NCBI RefSeq assembly: GCF_025024155.1
Contig: NW_026251766.1
Location: 186,001 to 250,000, forward strand
Length of the DNA stretch: 64,000 nt
From: Gamsiella multidivaricata
Lineage: Eukaryota; Mortierellomycota; Mortierellomycetes; Mortierellales; Mortierellaceae
Reading direction: 5' to 3'
The notes below the pieces were generated by a model. That model was not told where the DNA came from. It worked only from the letters and a program-made list of their open reading frames with translations, and made no database searches. Of this stretch, positions 1 through 12,915 are shown piece after piece. Each line of letters opens with the position of its first letter. Position 1 is the stretch's first letter. The position numbers and the translations under genes were made by a program.

Positions 1-64
1 CATCAGTCATTAGCATTCGCTTCATTATTAATTAAATAAACCCTTTGAAATCTGTACTATCCCT

Positions 65-3000
65 CTACTCTTCATACTGTCGACGAGTATTAGCCATATC
101 CTCAATCATCTTTTCATACTCCTCCAGCTTCTGCGCGGATGTCAACGTCGAGGGTGGCGATGACGATACCAGTGTTGAAGAAAGAAATTCCTTTGCTGCT
201 GCCACTGGTGCTGAGGAGACTGCTGTGGTGTCCGACCCAGTCATCTCGCCACCGTTGGTGCTCGCAGTCGTTCCAGAAGGATCTACTGTTGACGGTGCTG
301 CCGAAAGTGTTTCAGCTTCCGCACTGGCTGTACCATTGCCTCCCTCCGCTGCCGCTGCCGCTGCAGCTGTCATTATATCGCCTGGTCGATGGATAGTGCC
401 GTTCAACTGTGCTTGTCCCCAATTCGACCTCAACATTTCCAGCTCATTTGCAAGTGAATCCGCCGAGGATCGGTCCGTCAGGTTCGACCCATGCGACATT
501 GGTGTCAGATGCGACCGGCCTGTTGTCCCTGATAGCAAAATATGTTGCTGCTGCTGGTTAGCCTCCAACAAGCGGAGGATCAGATCATCACCTCCACTCA
601 AACTCGCTACACTGTTCCGCACAGAATCCGGGCCCTGGAAATTATCCAACAGGATCGAGATCTTGTTCTCGGACACCCGCAGTTGCTGTTCCAGATCCAG
701 ATTCTTGCCCAGTAGTTCTTGAATCGTCTTTTGTGCATTGTCAATCACCAGCTCCAAGTCTTCCTGATGCGCAGCATAGGCTGCTGCCCGCTTCTGTTCG
801 GCCTCTAATGCAGCCGCATCCCTCTTCTTCTCCTCTTCTAGATCGCGCTTGCAAGCCTGGCTTGCGGACACATCCTTGGCAGCCGCCACAGCTTCCTGTG
901 CATCCTTAAGTGCCACCAAAGCCTCGTCCAATTCCTTAGTCTTGCTCTTGCTTAATGCCTGTGCCTGCTCAAGTATTCGCTGAGATGCCTCTAGCTTTTG
1001 CTGAGTCTCTGCGAGGGAAGCTTGAGTCTCATGAACAGTTGTCTCGAGCTGTTCCAGCTTTGTTTGGTAGTTCTCAGCACTGATGGCACCCTGTTTCTTG
1101 TGCTCATGATGCTTCGCCTTGAGTGCCTTGAGTTCCGCTTGCGTCGTCTCTACAGCTGCCTCAGAGCCCTGTAGTACCCCTGTCATTTCCTCCATCTTTT
1201 GCTCGAGCTCCATGGATCGTCCCATGGCATCATGCAGCTGACGATGGAGGTCGGAGATCTCTTCTTGGAGCTGTAGTGTTGCAGCGGCGGCAGCGGCAGC
1301 GGCAGAGGCAGCCTCGCTAGCAGAGGCGCGGAGATCGCTGCATTGCGCATGTGCTGCCTCCAGTTCCTGGAACTTGGCCAGCGTAGCATCCTTCTCATTC
1401 TTGGCCGCCTGCGCTTCATCTCGGAGTCGTTGAAGCATACTCTCAGATCCCTGCACATAGTGCACAGCAGTCTGATAGTCCGCCTCGAGCTGCTGGATCC
1501 TCTCCTTCTGCTGATCCTTCAGCGCGTTCATCTCCTCCAGCTGCACTTCCGAGTCCTGGACACGTTTCTCCAAGTACTGGACCTTAGACTTGAGCCCCGT
1601 CATCGTGGTCGGGCTGGCCACCACAGGTTTGCCATCCGCGCCTTGGCTCAGAGCTTCCAAAATAAGGTCATCCGCTAAAAGACCATTCTCGCGCATCACA
1701 CCCCGGAGTACACCCAACTGGACCTCGTTGTTCTCCTGCTCCTTGGCCATCTCCTCGAGCGCCTCTTCCTTTTGACTCAATTGCGTCTCAAGAGCCGCGA
1801 CCTTATCCTCCGACGCTGTTAGTTGGCGCTGGGCAGTAGCGGCCTCTGCACGTGCTGTCATCGAGGTCTGCTCCAGTTGCGAGATCCTGACCATAGCCTC
1901 ACCCAGGTCCTTGTTCGCTTGGGCTGCAGCAGCTTGAGACTCCCGCAACAGATGCCTCAATGTCCCAAGCTCATGCTCTAGTTCTGCGACCCGAGACGCA
2001 GAGGTAATGGCCATGATACTATCGTGCTTGCGGCTGTTTGTTCCAGGAGTGTATGTAGATGCGTTCATGTCTTCCTCCAACAATGTCCGCATGGTCTCGT
2101 TCTCGTTCTTGGCCTTCTGCCAGAGCAAATCTGTGTCCTGGGCCTTGGCCTTCCAATGCTCAGCCTCGCGCTGGGCTCGCTCGAGATCTGCACGAACACT
2201 TGCAAATTCCAGATGCGTGTTATCAATCTCCTGACGCGCCTGAGTCCATAGGCGGTCTGCATGCTCTGCACGATCACTGGCAACAGAATAGGCCAGCTTG
2301 ACCTTCTCAAGCGACTTTTTCTGGTGGTCGACCGTGGTCTTGAGCGCCGAGATCTGAGAGAATAAAGCCGTTGACTGCTGCTGGTAGCTCGAGAGTCCAG
2401 CCTCGTTGGCCGCATTCTTGGCCTCGCATTCTCTCAGGCTGGCCTCAGCCTTAGAGGCGCGCTCATGTAGCGTCGCTAGCTCTACAAGCGAGCGGGTGTG
2501 TGACAACTCCGCCTCTTCTGCACGCGCTGTCGTCTGCCGTTCTCGCTCAAAGGCAGTCTCCCGTGCATGTCGTTCCCGTTCCAGAGTCGCATCGTGCTGT
2601 GCCGATTGCGATTGCAGCTTGTCAACCAGTGCCAAGGCTACCGTCAGTCTTTTTTCCAGGTCCACTGCTCGCACAGTCTCAGTCATGACTAAGCTTGATG
2701 CCTCGCCAGACTGAAGAGCCGAAACCTTTGCCTTGAGGTATGCTGCTTCCTGCAGGGCAGCCGTACGGACTCGCTCGGCCTCACGCAGCTTGTTCGACAC
2801 GACTTGGGCTTGGGTCACGATCGAGGTCTTAGACCGCTCGAGTTCTGCCTTAACACTAAGAAGTGCCTGCATAATCTGATACTTTTCGCTGTCCCGGTCC
2901 GCATTGAAGGCTCCCATATCCTCCTTGAGCGCTACCATCATATTAAGGGCCCCCTCGCCCATCTTCTTGCGTGCCATGGCAACCTCGGCAAGAAGCCATT

Positions 3001-3230
3001 GCTCTCGCTGCTTCAGCTCCCTGATTTCGATATCCTTGGAACTGAATTGGGGATCGGAGGAGTCTTGTTGTGCTGTGTTCTGCGAGGATGGGGTGCCGGT
3101 GGGAACGACAGCGGTCCCGGTTTGATCTATTGAGGTACGTAGTGGCATCAAGGGTACCTGAGTATAGGTCCCACGGCTGCGGTTGTCCAAAGATTGCCTG
3201 CGGATCAAATCCTGTTGCTGTTGATGTTGA

Positions 3231-3262
<32 letters not shown>

Positions 3263-5829
3263 ACTCGCTGGATACACACCGTTGTCAAGCTGCATAGGTC
3301 GCTGACCTTGTGCGTAGTGGTCGTTTTCAAGCATGCCGGGTCGGCGTGTCTCGTCAATCGACTGCGTTGTGCGGGGTTCTATCTCATGCACGACGTAGTT
3401 GCTAGACTTGCCCGCCATCCTCCTGCGAGACGCTGAGTTTAAGTCTGGGCCGTCAAGGCTCCTACGCATCTGGGAATGGGCTCCAGTGTTAGGCTCATCC
3501 AAAAACCGGGGCGAGTGTATCGCAGAGTGGTTGGAATAATGGTCATGAGCCTCCGGGTGCTGCTGCTGCGATTGCTGTTGTAGCTGGAAGGCACGGCGGG
3601 TGTCGTAGTTAAGGTCATTATGCTGTCGGTTTGAATTGAGGGATGGCGTCGGCCGTTGGGAGGATGGATTGGAATCATCCTGGATACCATCCACGCGTAG
3701 CGTACTATCGTTGTCATAAGCTGGTCGCTGGGATCCTATCAATGACGGCTCGTGGTATTTAATTTTGGCTATGAAACAAGAATGACGCCCAGGGCGCACC
3801 CAAACGCAAGACGGAGTATGTTAGTACTGAGTCCAATAAAAATGCACACTTCTCTAAAAACTGAGGATGGCAGCACCATGAGCATACTCGTGTCAAGGAT
3901 ATAAACGGATCCTGCGTCATCATCGGCGTTCGGTTCCAGCTGTCCGCCCAGAATGTAAATCTTGTCGCCAACGGTGCACATTGCATGTTCGGCCCTTGGG
4001 GACGGCGACTCTACAGTGTCAGGGAATGTAAGCCAGCGGCGGTCTGTTGCACAAGAAGCGCTGAATATGTTAAAAACGCGAGAAACATTGACGACTAGCG
4101 AACAGCGATACATGCACGGAGCCTGAGCTGTACCATAAAACTTAAAGGCGGAAAGGTCGCCCAAGAGCTGATCCTCATGATTAACACCTCCATAGATATA
4201 CATGGTATCATCCACCACGCTGGCTGCGTGGCCTTGCCGACTCGTAGGAAGGACCCCGAACGCTGGCACTGCCTCCCATTTGTTTGTCTGTGGATCGTAG
4301 CACCAAATATCGTTGTAAAAGAACTGCTCATCTGCACCACCGAAACTATAGGATGAAGTAATCAAAGATGGCAACACATGATTTTCAGATGAGTGGCTAA
4401 AGTGTTAAAACCGTACATCTGATACCAGAATTACTTGAAAGAAAACACAAAGAACAAGTTTGCACGCGATCTTAAATGCCCTTTCTTACATATAGATCTT
4501 GCCGTCGTGTGCTGCCGCGCAGTGTCCAGCACGTGCAGGGGGCAGTTCTGACGAGGGCTCCAGGCGATTCCACTTAGGGCTTGCAGTGTTTACTACAGTA
4601 AAGAGAGTGTGTGTCAGGGCATGGCTCTGATTGCAGGAAAAACTACCGGGTCAAGGAATGGAAAGAGACATGCTCATACGGGTCTTCATGTCGAAGGAGG
4701 CGATGTCATTAAGATAGTAGCCGTTGAATTGTCCGCCAAAGATATACATGGTCGTCCCGATAACACAGGCCGCATGCGAATGACGAGGTGCGGGCAATAG
4801 TCCGTGGATGATTGGCCGATTCCATTCCTTGCGGACAGTGTGGAGAACATAAAGTGCATCACTGCATTTGTTTTTTGCGTCCTTGCCACCGAAATCTGTA
4901 CAGAGAAGCAAGACGGATCGAACCGATTTTAGTATGATTATGATTCTTTTGAATCAGCGTTGCTAGTGAGCTTCGCGCAAACTGCGAAAGACCTACACAT
5001 GATGTACTGGCCAAGAATCACGGCTGTATGGCCCGTCGTCGGTGGTGGGCTGTCGGCGCCAACAGCAGGTAATACCTGGCAACGCAACGATTCTATATAG
5101 TTGCGCAATCAACCAGAGATGAGTACTCAGCCTACAAAGTTCATGCAAAATAAAGATGCCCGATAATTGCGACATACGGAAGTCAATAACGTGCAGATCC
5201 TTTTGAGCTGAGTCTTTGACAATGCCTCCAAAGATATAGATATCGGTGCCAGTTTGGACATAAGATGCCGTATGCGAAAAGCGTGGAAAGGGATTGACGG
5301 ACATGACCTGGACCGAGAGCCATGGTCCGTTTGAGTTTGCAAAGGAGTTGTGGGTCGAGATAGACGAGGCAGAGACGACGTTATTGAGGCCCTGGTGCTG
5401 CTGTTGAAGATGATACACCCGCGCCTTGTCATTGTCAAAAGACGACTTGCTCGAGGACGCCTGCATTCCATACTGCTGCTGCTGTTGTTGTTGAAGTTGT
5501 GGCTGCTGTTGCTGCTGTTGCTGCTGGTGCTGAGTCGCGTATTCTAAGGCTGAGGCTGAGGCTGAAATTGAGTTGTCACGCATATGTGCCCCTGACATAG
5601 TTGTGGTTGTTGCACCCGGCTTGGTGCCTGAGGGGGGGTTCGAGGTGGAGGATGCAATGGAGCCGGTCGAGCCAGGAGGACCTATCGATGAGATATTGGA
5701 GGTCGACGCCGGGACTCCAGGGACGGAGGAGATGGAGGTGGCATTGATGGCACTAGCGGCAGCAGCGTTCTTGGCAGCGGTCTTTTCTTCCTTTTCCTTT
5801 TTGGATTTTTTTGAAAACAGACCAGCCAT
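65..5829 (-). CDS. Tea1/Kel1-like kelch-repeat and coiled-coil cell-polarity protein
   Basis: Seven exons join in phase: 5829-5178, 5092-4997, 4895-4680, 4592-4490, 4345-4134, 4043-3888 and 3768-65 (1712 residues). The N-terminus is basic (MAGLFSKKSKKEKEEK), followed by a Ser/Thr/Gly-rich stretch and poly-Gln near residues 100-125. About six kelch blades follow at roughly residues 170-470, each with the paired-Gly signature (IYIFGG, MYIFGG, IYIYGG/MYIYGG, IYILGG) and a preceding PxPRxxHxA motif. Residues 470-720 are Gln/Asn-rich. The remainder, to about residue 1600, is heptad-rich coiled coil, then a Ser/Ala-rich tail and a short helix. Kelch propeller plus long coiled coil is the architecture of yeast Kel1/Kel2 and fission yeast Tea1, which mark growing cell ends and link microtubules to polarisome or formin machinery. 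The introns fall between kelch blades. A kelch/coiled-coil protein of other function is possible, but the family call is firm. Confidence 0.88.
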
Positions 5830-6196
5830 GGTCGGACTACTCTTGCTATTGTTTCAAACGCTTGAGGATAGAGAGGGAAGGATATGACGGGAGAGCGGAG
5901 ATTGAGAGGGGAAACACGATTGATTGTGTCCGGTGAGAGTAGAGCGCGTTCGGTTGAAGAGGTGGAGAAGGATAGAAGAGGTGGAGATCGAGCGTGGAGA
6001 GCGTGAGTGCGTGATTGATAGAGAAGAGAGCGGGAGAGTGAGAGAAAAAAAGAGATGAGTGATGAAGTGGGGACAGGATAGGGAAAATGGGATGAAGGGG
6101 AAGAGGGATGAGAGTGACTGGAGAGAATGAGGAAGGAGAAAGGAAGAGCGAGGAAGGGGGGAAGAGGATGGAAGAGGATGGAAGAAGGTGAATAGA

Positions 6197-6260
<64 letters not shown>

Positions 6261-6992
6261 TGATTGGCCTGCTTGAAACAGCCGAGCTTGTTCGTTTCAC
6301 TTTCATTTCTTCTCCAGTGCAGACTCAGACTCAGGCACAGACTCAGGCACAGGCACGAGCAACATACAGACCGGGCACACAATCGTTTTGCTGTCCACTT
6401 GGCCGGGCTCTCCTTTGCGAGGCATGGGTACGATGGAATTCATTTAAATAAACTTAATAAACCTTCACTCCTATTGTTTGGTGGCAAATCACCTTAGACT
6501 ACGTACCCTTGGCGATTTTGATGTCCATAGTAACAGCAACCTTGCACCTTATTCCTTCTGTCTTTCTTATACATCCTTTTGGTGCCTCAATCGCTTCCAT
6601 AAACCATATGTCCCTCCTTCTCTCGTCCACGCGTTACACATGCTGCTCTTCAACGGCTCATCTGCAGACGGCCCAAGATAATTATTTCATAAAATACATT
6701 ACTGCTGGTGAGCAGTGATACAAACAAAAGAAACCCGATACCATTCGCTTTCTATCTTTATTACATACCAGGAGAAAAAGAACAAAATGAAGAAGACGAA
6801 GAAGAAGATGAAGAAGAAGATGAAGAAGACGAAGAAAAAGAGGAATAAGAAGAAGAAGAAAAAGATAAAAGCTAGTCGCTTCTGGCTCCACGGAGACTCA
6901 TGGAGTTGTGTGTATACGCGTGTGCGCATTGGTGCATATGTGTATGCAGGTAGATGTACGTGTAGGTGCATTTATAGGCGCGAGTGCGTAGA
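5830..6992. other. Intergenic region between kelch gene 5' end and TM9SF 3' end
   Basis: The two genes point the same way (minus), so this stretch holds the kelch gene promoter and 5' leader and the downstream region of the nonaspanin gene. The first 350 bases upstream of the kelch start are strongly purine-rich on the plus strand (pyrimidine-rich on the coding strand), which is common in fungal leaders. A GAT microsatellite lies at 6197-6260. A second AAG/ATG-rich purine tract lies at about 6780-6870. No supported gene was seen. Confidence 0.6.
6197..6260. repeat. (GAT)n microsatellite, about 21 units
   Basis: An uninterrupted trinucleotide run of about 64 bases lies some 370 bases upstream of the kelch gene start codon. 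It reads as poly-Asp, poly-Met or terminator-containing frames depending on register. No splice signals or homology make it coding, so it is treated as a simple repeat in the 5' leader or promoter. Confidence 0.95.
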
Positions 6993-7708
6993 TTAATCAA
7001 TCTTGATGCTGCCGTAGATCTTTCGCACAAAGACAAACGTCGAAAAGAATCCAATCGCCCCACTGAGCACAAAGAACATCAGACTCATAATTGCCGTCCA
7101 TCCAAAGTACAGCACCATCGACGTAAACGACCCGATCTGCAGCGTTGAAAAGTAGTACATCACCGAATACAAAAAGATGTAAAATGCCGATGATCCTGAC
7201 GTAAAGAATGCTCTCCACCACCAGTGGTAGTCCTCCGCGCACAGATGGAAGTAACACATCAGAATCGTCACCTCTGCGCACGTCAAGATCAGGATCCCAA
7301 AGACCAGGAACAAAAACCCAAACACGTAGTAGATCCTGTGGAACCAGATTGAGTTCAGGATAAAGTACAGCTCAATAAAGATCGCCCCAAATGGCAGGAT
7401 GCCTCCAATCAGCATCGACGGAATAGGACGCAAGTAAAAGACCTGGTCTGGAATCTGGCGTGGAATCTGGTTGGCCCGGACGGGGTGCTCGACCTTAGGA
7501 CGCTGGAATCCGAGATACGATCCAATGACTGAAAGAGGTGTCGACACCAGGAACCAGAGAGCGACGATCCCAAGCATCGTCCCGAATGGGACAGCTCCTG
7601 ATGAGTTGGCACCGATCAAGAAAAAGTTGAGTGCCACAAACGCGCCAAAGACGATTCTTTTAAAGAAAAAAATTCAATAGCGTTTATGTTAAAATCATGT
7701 ACAAGTCG

Positions 7709-7743
<35 letters not shown>

Positions 7744-9408
7744 ATGCGGATCACACATCTCATGTGTCTTCGTCCGAAACGACTAAAAGGCGATACTTCT
7801 GGGTCCTGCCAACACTTACGAGGGAAATAAGAATGCGGTGCCAATAACGTTGCTCTTCCATGACTCGCCTCCCAACATCTTGTACATGCAGGCAGACACA
7901 AACCCGGCTACGACCCCAAAGAACATGTAAAAAACGATCATCATCGTCGCAAGAGATCCGCGGTTCGAGGGAGACAGGAAGCCGAGCGCTGCAAACACAA
8001 TCGTAACCGAAGCCATCAAAAACATCTGAGATCCGTTTCCGACGATAATAGACAGCAGCATCGGATAAGATGGCGTGCGGAAGACATCGCCATGGACAAG
8101 TTTCCATCCAAAATCCTCTTGGATGTCCTCCTGTGCTTCCAGCTGATTGTAGCGAGAAATGTCCTTGTGAAGGGCCCGCAAGAGAATCATTGCCACCATG
8201 CCCGTCAGGAACAATACGATGATGATCGAGTTGACCAAGCTGAACCAGTGAATTCGAGGCTCACCCACTAACAGATATTTGTCCCATCGAGTCGCCCAAG
8301 CAGTAGTCACTTCCTGATAGGCCAGTATTTCATGTATATACCAGCAAGAAGAAACAGGACACGAAAGCGTTAATGTGTGATAACATCCTGTGTAGCTTGC
8401 TTGATGATGGCGCTCAGAACTCTGCTATTTCAATGTTGTGTAGAATACCTTCCACTCGACAGAGTAAGTATAGACGACTGGAGTGATCCTATTTTCGGCC
8501 AAGTAAACCGGAGTCGATTGTTCTGCCTGCAAGGCACCGCATACAACTTCGCCGACCACGGGCTTGGCGATACTATATGGCAAGAGCGATAGATAATATC
8601 AGATATGGCGTACGTTTGCAGCGCTTGTGGACAAAACACAATGCACACAGATACTGCTCGCAATGATGTTGACACACGCATACCTCATGGGCTGGACTAC
8701 GATACCCACAACCCTCAGCGTGTCTTTTTGGATGTTGTGGTGATAGTCGATCGCAATCTCGTAATGGTTGTTCAGCTTGGGAGTAGCCATGCCATCCTCT
8801 TCTCCGAGAGGGAAACCGATGGAGTAAACCTCAGTGTTGAGTTCCCGTCCGGGACGCACATGTCCTGCAGGCAATCCATCGACCAGCCAGTTGACCGCGT
8901 AATTCTCCCGGATACGTGCATTGATGAATTGGGCCTGCTCTGGCGACACGTCCACGCTGCAAAGCTGCTTGCAGGTAACCCTGGTGTTCATGTGGATCTA
9001 GTGGGGCATAGAGATAGCATGAAGAAACGATGTTAGCGTTCAACCCAGGTCAGACCAAGGATAGCATAATCAAGACATATGCAATAGAGCAAAGCTGTCT
9101 ACCTCGTAAGGTGATGTCCAAATACGGTCGCCAAACAAGATACTGCCGAGGGATTCCGCCTGGGCTTTTTCTCCCTGGCTGGGTTCACAGAACCCAAAGT
9201 GTGGGTCGTAGTAGTCGAAGGGGATGACGGACTTGAGTTCGCTGTCGGATCCTGGGGTGAGGGCGTTGACCATGAGTGGCACTGCATCCCCATTCTCGTA
9301 CTCGTGTGGGGCTACGCCTGGGAGGTAGAAGGCATGGGCGAGATTCGATAGAAGAGAGGCGGAAGCCAGTCCGAGCAAGATCAGCCGGTAACTCGAGGAG
9401 CGCTTCAT
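6993..9408 (-). CDS. Transmembrane 9 superfamily (EMP70/nonaspanin) protein
   Basis: Five exons in phase: 9408-9103, 8997-8684, 8572-8449, 8313-7820 and 7656-6993 (633 residues). The start gives a signal peptide (MKRSSSYRLILLGLASASLL) ending in AHAFYLPGVAP, the usual mature N-terminus of the family. The lumenal domain contains the expected FCEP and GDRIWTSPYE segments and the conserved CKQLC. Nine membrane segments follow, with family blocks HGDVFRTP, GNGSQM, SSGAVPFGT and PRQIPDQ. The C-terminus is KIYGSIKID, matching the KxD/E COPI and Golgi-retention signal of TM9SF proteins. Members reside in Golgi and endosomes and affect membrane-protein sorting, adhesion and metal homeostasis. Length and architecture match the TM9SF2/TM9SF4/Tmn group. 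Intron 4 carries a 34-base homopolymer. Confidence 0.95.
7709..7742. repeat. Poly(A) tract inside TM9SF intron 4
   Basis: 34 consecutive A on the plus strand, so poly(T/U) in the pre-mRNA of the minus-strand gene. It lies between the donor at 7819 and the acceptor at 7657 of the last intron. Length is likely to be polymorphic or inaccurate in assembly. Confidence 0.9.
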
Positions 9409-9540
9409 GGTGAGGGGATGGGAAGAAAGGATGATGGGGATGGATGGCCAGTCTCCAAAACTGCAGTGAAGCCCACAGAGTAAGATATCCCTAGTATATC
9501 AAACGATCGCTCATTGGTCAGTCATCCCATCATAATGGCG

Positions 9541-10100
9541 GTCTAGACGCGTCGGGTTCAGGCACGCGTCTTGGCCCTTGTCGTCCTTGTCATCTTCCTT
9601 TTCGTCGTCTTCCTCTTCCTTCTCTTCTTCCTCTTCGCCTTCGCCGCTATCATTCCCTTCATGCCCGCCATTCTTGTTCGAGTCGTCATCGTTACTGTCC
9701 TCGTCATTGCTTCCGCTCCCATGATCTTAGTCTTTGTTGTCGTTGCTTCGGCCCCGACTGCCGTCATGGTCGTCTTCTGAGTCATTATCCTTGCTGCTGT
9801 CACTGGAATTTTCTCTATAATAATCACCGCTCTCGGACTTTGAGTCATCGGTGAACCAAAGGTATCGAGCCATAGCTCGGCCAGCGCTAAGCAGAGTCCT
9901 AAGACCCCTATCCAAGCTCCTCTCCTTGACCGCAGCAGCAGCAACAGAGGTAACAGTGGAACTGCTGTCTGACTTGAGACGTTTGGCCCGCTCCATCTCT
10001 GCTTCTGCATTCGCCTAAAGTTCCTCCGCCTCGTCTTCCAGATCGAGAGGTCCGCTCCTGACACCATCGAATCCCACAGACTAGGCATACGACAAGAGAA
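9541..10100 (-). pseudogene. Decayed acidic Ser/Asp/Glu-rich protein fragment
   Basis: One minus-strand frame keeps protein-like composition across two in-frame stops. It reads DLEDEAEEL, stop, ANAEAEMERAKRLKSDSS, a basic/alanine stretch, the segment MARYLWFTDDSKSESGDYY, then an Asp/Glu/Ser run, another stop (near 9727), and a further Asp/Glu/Lys run to about 9550. Composition resembles the acidic tail of a nuclear or nucleolar protein. The stops and the lack of a start or conserved domain argue for a relic. A longer continuous frame in the same region (9558-10106) is Thr/Arg-rich out-of-frame translation of the acidic repeat and is not preferred. Family is not recognised. Confidence 0.4.
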
Positions 10101-10234
10101 CATCAAAGACGGAGGCTGGTGGACAGCTGAGAGAGGAAGGGTGGAGAATTTTTACGTGCCTTGCCTGCCTTTCAACTTTGTATTTAGAATGACAGGATTC
10201 TACTATGAAAATACCACTTTCTCTCTCGGGACTG

Positions 10235-11080
10235 TCAACCCATCAATACTACTCCAACAGATGATCTTTCCTGAATTGAGAGCGCTTATGGCAGCGACAA
10301 TGAGGGCTGAAAGAGCGCGTGCCCGAACGAGATGAACGGAATCGGTCCGGATGTTGCGCCATTTATGGGAGAGAGTCCCTCATCAGGAGCTATACAGCAT
10401 GAGAAGCCTGCGTTCGACAAAGTCGCATACTCTGATGAGAATGTTGCTAGGACTGGCCTCTTGAGGCTGCTTGTGCGGCGCCAGGGAATTATACTTCAAT
10501 ATGCTGCGTATCGGCTGCGCCATGATCAAGACTGCATGGTTTTGCAGGACGATATCTTCAAATTGCCCATGTCCATGGATTTTCGGGCAGGGATGGATAT
10601 GGTTGCGGAAATCGATGAGGTGAATCCAATGTAGGAATATAAAGACATGCTCCATGTCTTAGCATATCAGTTGAGGGTCCAGTCCACGGTCATCCAGAGT
10701 CAACAGCATTGATCCAGTTGACCTATCAGGCTGTACAGGAGCATTGACGCAAATTCAGAGCGGGAATCAGGATACGAGTCAGCTCTTGCTCAAGTAACAA
10801 GCTCAGCAGACGAGGCAGCAACAGCAACAGCAGCAACAGATCCTGCAGCTGTGGTAACAGCAAATGAGTGGGCAGCCGTCATTCATGCCCCAACCTCAAG
10901 TGCCACTGATGCAACCTCTACTGCAACCTCAGTGGCCACAACTACAGAGCGCTTTTTTGACTGCATCAATTGCGCTTTCACCTATGTCACTACCCCGATC
11001 AACTTCGCCGCCGACGCGCTCATCTCCGGCGCGTAAGAAGCACAAATCCAGCACACGGATCCCTTATGTGCCAAAGGACT
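10235..11080 (+). pseudogene. Degenerate Ndc10/Crypton-type DNA-binding protein relic
   Basis: The frame at 10332-10634 reads through FDKVAYSDENVARTG and LLRLLVRRQGIILQYAAYRL to DDIFKLP and FRAGM. That order resembles the block after the DNA-binding core in fungal Ndc10-like, Crypton-derived proteins (Leu-rich RLLVRxRxxILQD, then a DxxIF segment). A stop is followed in the same frame by EYKDMLHVLAYQLRVQ. The reading then shifts frame near 10710, continuing as DPVDLSGCTGALTQIQSGN, a Gln-rich run broken by two TAA codons (near 10798 and 10855), and PQVPLMQP up to the nuclear-localisation-like PARKKHKSS before the stop at 11080. Two or more frameshifts and several stops show it is dead. Assignment to Ndc10/Crypton rests on my recollection of the motif order and is tentative. 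The decay itself is well supported. Confidence 0.4.
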
Positions 11081-11258
11081 GATTATTTATTCTCCAGTAA
11101 ATAGCTGAAGCGCAGATGTGTATAGACATAAGAGCGAACGAAAACAAAAGAAAGGGGGAAGGAGAGAGCCTAGGGCGTAGATAGCGACAGCATAGAACGA
11201 ATAATAAGAGATAGAAGAAAGACTAGAAAGACAACGCGAAGAGAATGCAAAGAAAGGA

Positions 11259-12445
11259 ATGGGGAATGGAAAGACTGCTAGGCGCGTGCGCTGGAAGAAA
11301 GAGCTAATAGGGAAGGAGGAAATGGAGGGGGAGAAGAGGGCAGGAATGGAAATGACGAAGAAGATGAGGAGAAAGACGAGGGGAAAGGAGGACGAGGAAG
11401 AAGATGGCGATGACAAGTCGATGCGGTCGAGCTCTTATCATACTGCCAGCGAGTTCGAGGATGAAGACGATCGGCTTGACGATGGCTCTTTGCCTAGTAG
11501 CCCTGTACCTGTCCTTGCCACTCCAAAGGGGAGGAAGGGCGAAAAGGCGATCAGCAGCGCGGGTACCAGCATTGAGGGCGACACCGGCGATTCCTCCAAC
11601 ATCTCCGAGAAGAGTTCTCGTATTAAAGCGATCCAGATAGCCAGAGCAGCGGCACAGGTAAGTGATGCTAGGCAGGAGGAAGGCAAAATCACAAATCCCG
11701 TCGAGCTGCAACTAAAAGACGCCGAAGATGAGCAATGGTCGAGGAATGGAATCGAGGGAAAACTGCTGCCGAGGTTAAATATATGCCTATAAAGGCTCAT
11801 GCCAATCAAGCGCGTCTAAAGTGGCTTTCTTTCTCCTATTGCATCTGACAAGGTTCCGCTATGTAAAGGACGCATTGTCCTCCTTGTTGCTCCTGTTCGT
11901 GATACTCGCTAATAATCGGGTCAATAAATTGTAAGTAACTGATTTTGGTGACAGCAAGGAGAAAGGAACATACCCCTCTCCAAATAAAGTTTGGGCTAAA
12001 GCATGGTGCATCGTCATTCATTCATTCATTCATATCTACCCCGGAAAAGATATGTACAGGATACCAATCGACTGTTACCGTCTCAGGATAGGGGACGTTT
12101 ACAAATTCGAGGGCAAAGCCGATAATGACACCATCTACGAAGAAGCTGCCACGGCTCACGATGGGTTCGTGCGCTTTCTGCGCTTCGCAGGGTCAAGGCC
12201 AGATTTGCTGCCGGGATAGTGGTCTCAGAGAAGGCGGTCGGACGTTTAAACATGGGGCATGATAGATAACTGGAGCTTTTTGGTGAGCAGACGAGAAGGC
12301 CGACTTGATGGAGCACTACCAGGACCCGCTGATGCCGATGCAGCTCAGGATGCTGAGCGAAAAGATGTATGGATGCGGACTCATAGGACAGAGTGGTGCG
12401 CCGGTGATTCCGTAACAGAGAAAGATATGTCAGAGGCTCATTGAC
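11259..12445 (+). pseudogene. Unidentified coding relic (charged, Ser-rich)
   Basis: An open plus frame of 177 codons (11259-11792) starts Lys/Arg/Glu-rich, then acidic (FEDEDDRLDDGS), then Ser/Thr-rich (SNISEKSSRIKAIQIARAAA). It has no recognised domain. Downstream, plus frames near 12080-12200 read RIGDVYKFEGKADNDTIYEE, and near 12300-12450 LMEHYQDPLMPMQLRMLSEK. Both have natural composition but lie in other frames with stops nearby. I read the stretch as fragments of one or two decayed genes. It could instead hold a small intact gene at 11259-11792, since no lesion is visible within that segment. Confidence 0.3.
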
Positions 12446-12871
12446 ATGAGCCCATTGTTACTCAGCGCGAAGGGCCTTTGAAGATAGAAAGCTACATCGT
12501 CAGGTCAATTCAGCCCAGTTCAGTCCAGCTTAGCTCACCTCGGCTGTTCCTTAGTTTGATATGGCTTGACATAGTGCATGGATTAATACTACAAAAAAAA
12601 GCCTTCTTACACTGTGGACAGCCCCGTCTGGGCTAAAGTGAGGACACTAACGATGGCAAATACAGTAGCTGCATGGCGTGTAGCCGTAGTCTTTTCATAG
12701 GTAAAACAGTCAGAAATGGGCTCCTACTCTATCTAATTTTCTTTCATCTCAGTTCCCACTCTCATTCCATCCTTCCATCCCACCTCCTTCATCCCGCTTA
12801 CTGTGCATCAAACCATACAACTCTTCCTGTCCAATACCTCATCTACGTTCATTTATATATTTTCCCTTGCC

Positions 12872-12915
<44 letters not shown>

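Noticed and set aside
45..722. 225-codon plus-strand open frame antisense to the kelch gene
   Set aside because: It is the complement of the Ser/Ala-rich tail of the kelch/coiled-coil protein; the minus-strand reading has domains, splicing and natural composition.
6188..6451. Poly-Asp plus-strand frame
   Set aside because: It is the translation of the (GAT)n microsatellite in a promoter/leader, with no supporting motif or splice signals.
9558..10106. 182-codon Thr/Arg/Lys-rich minus frame
   Set aside because: Its repetitive basic composition is what an acidic Asp/Glu repeat gives when read one base out of phase; the acidic frame is the more natural one, although broken.
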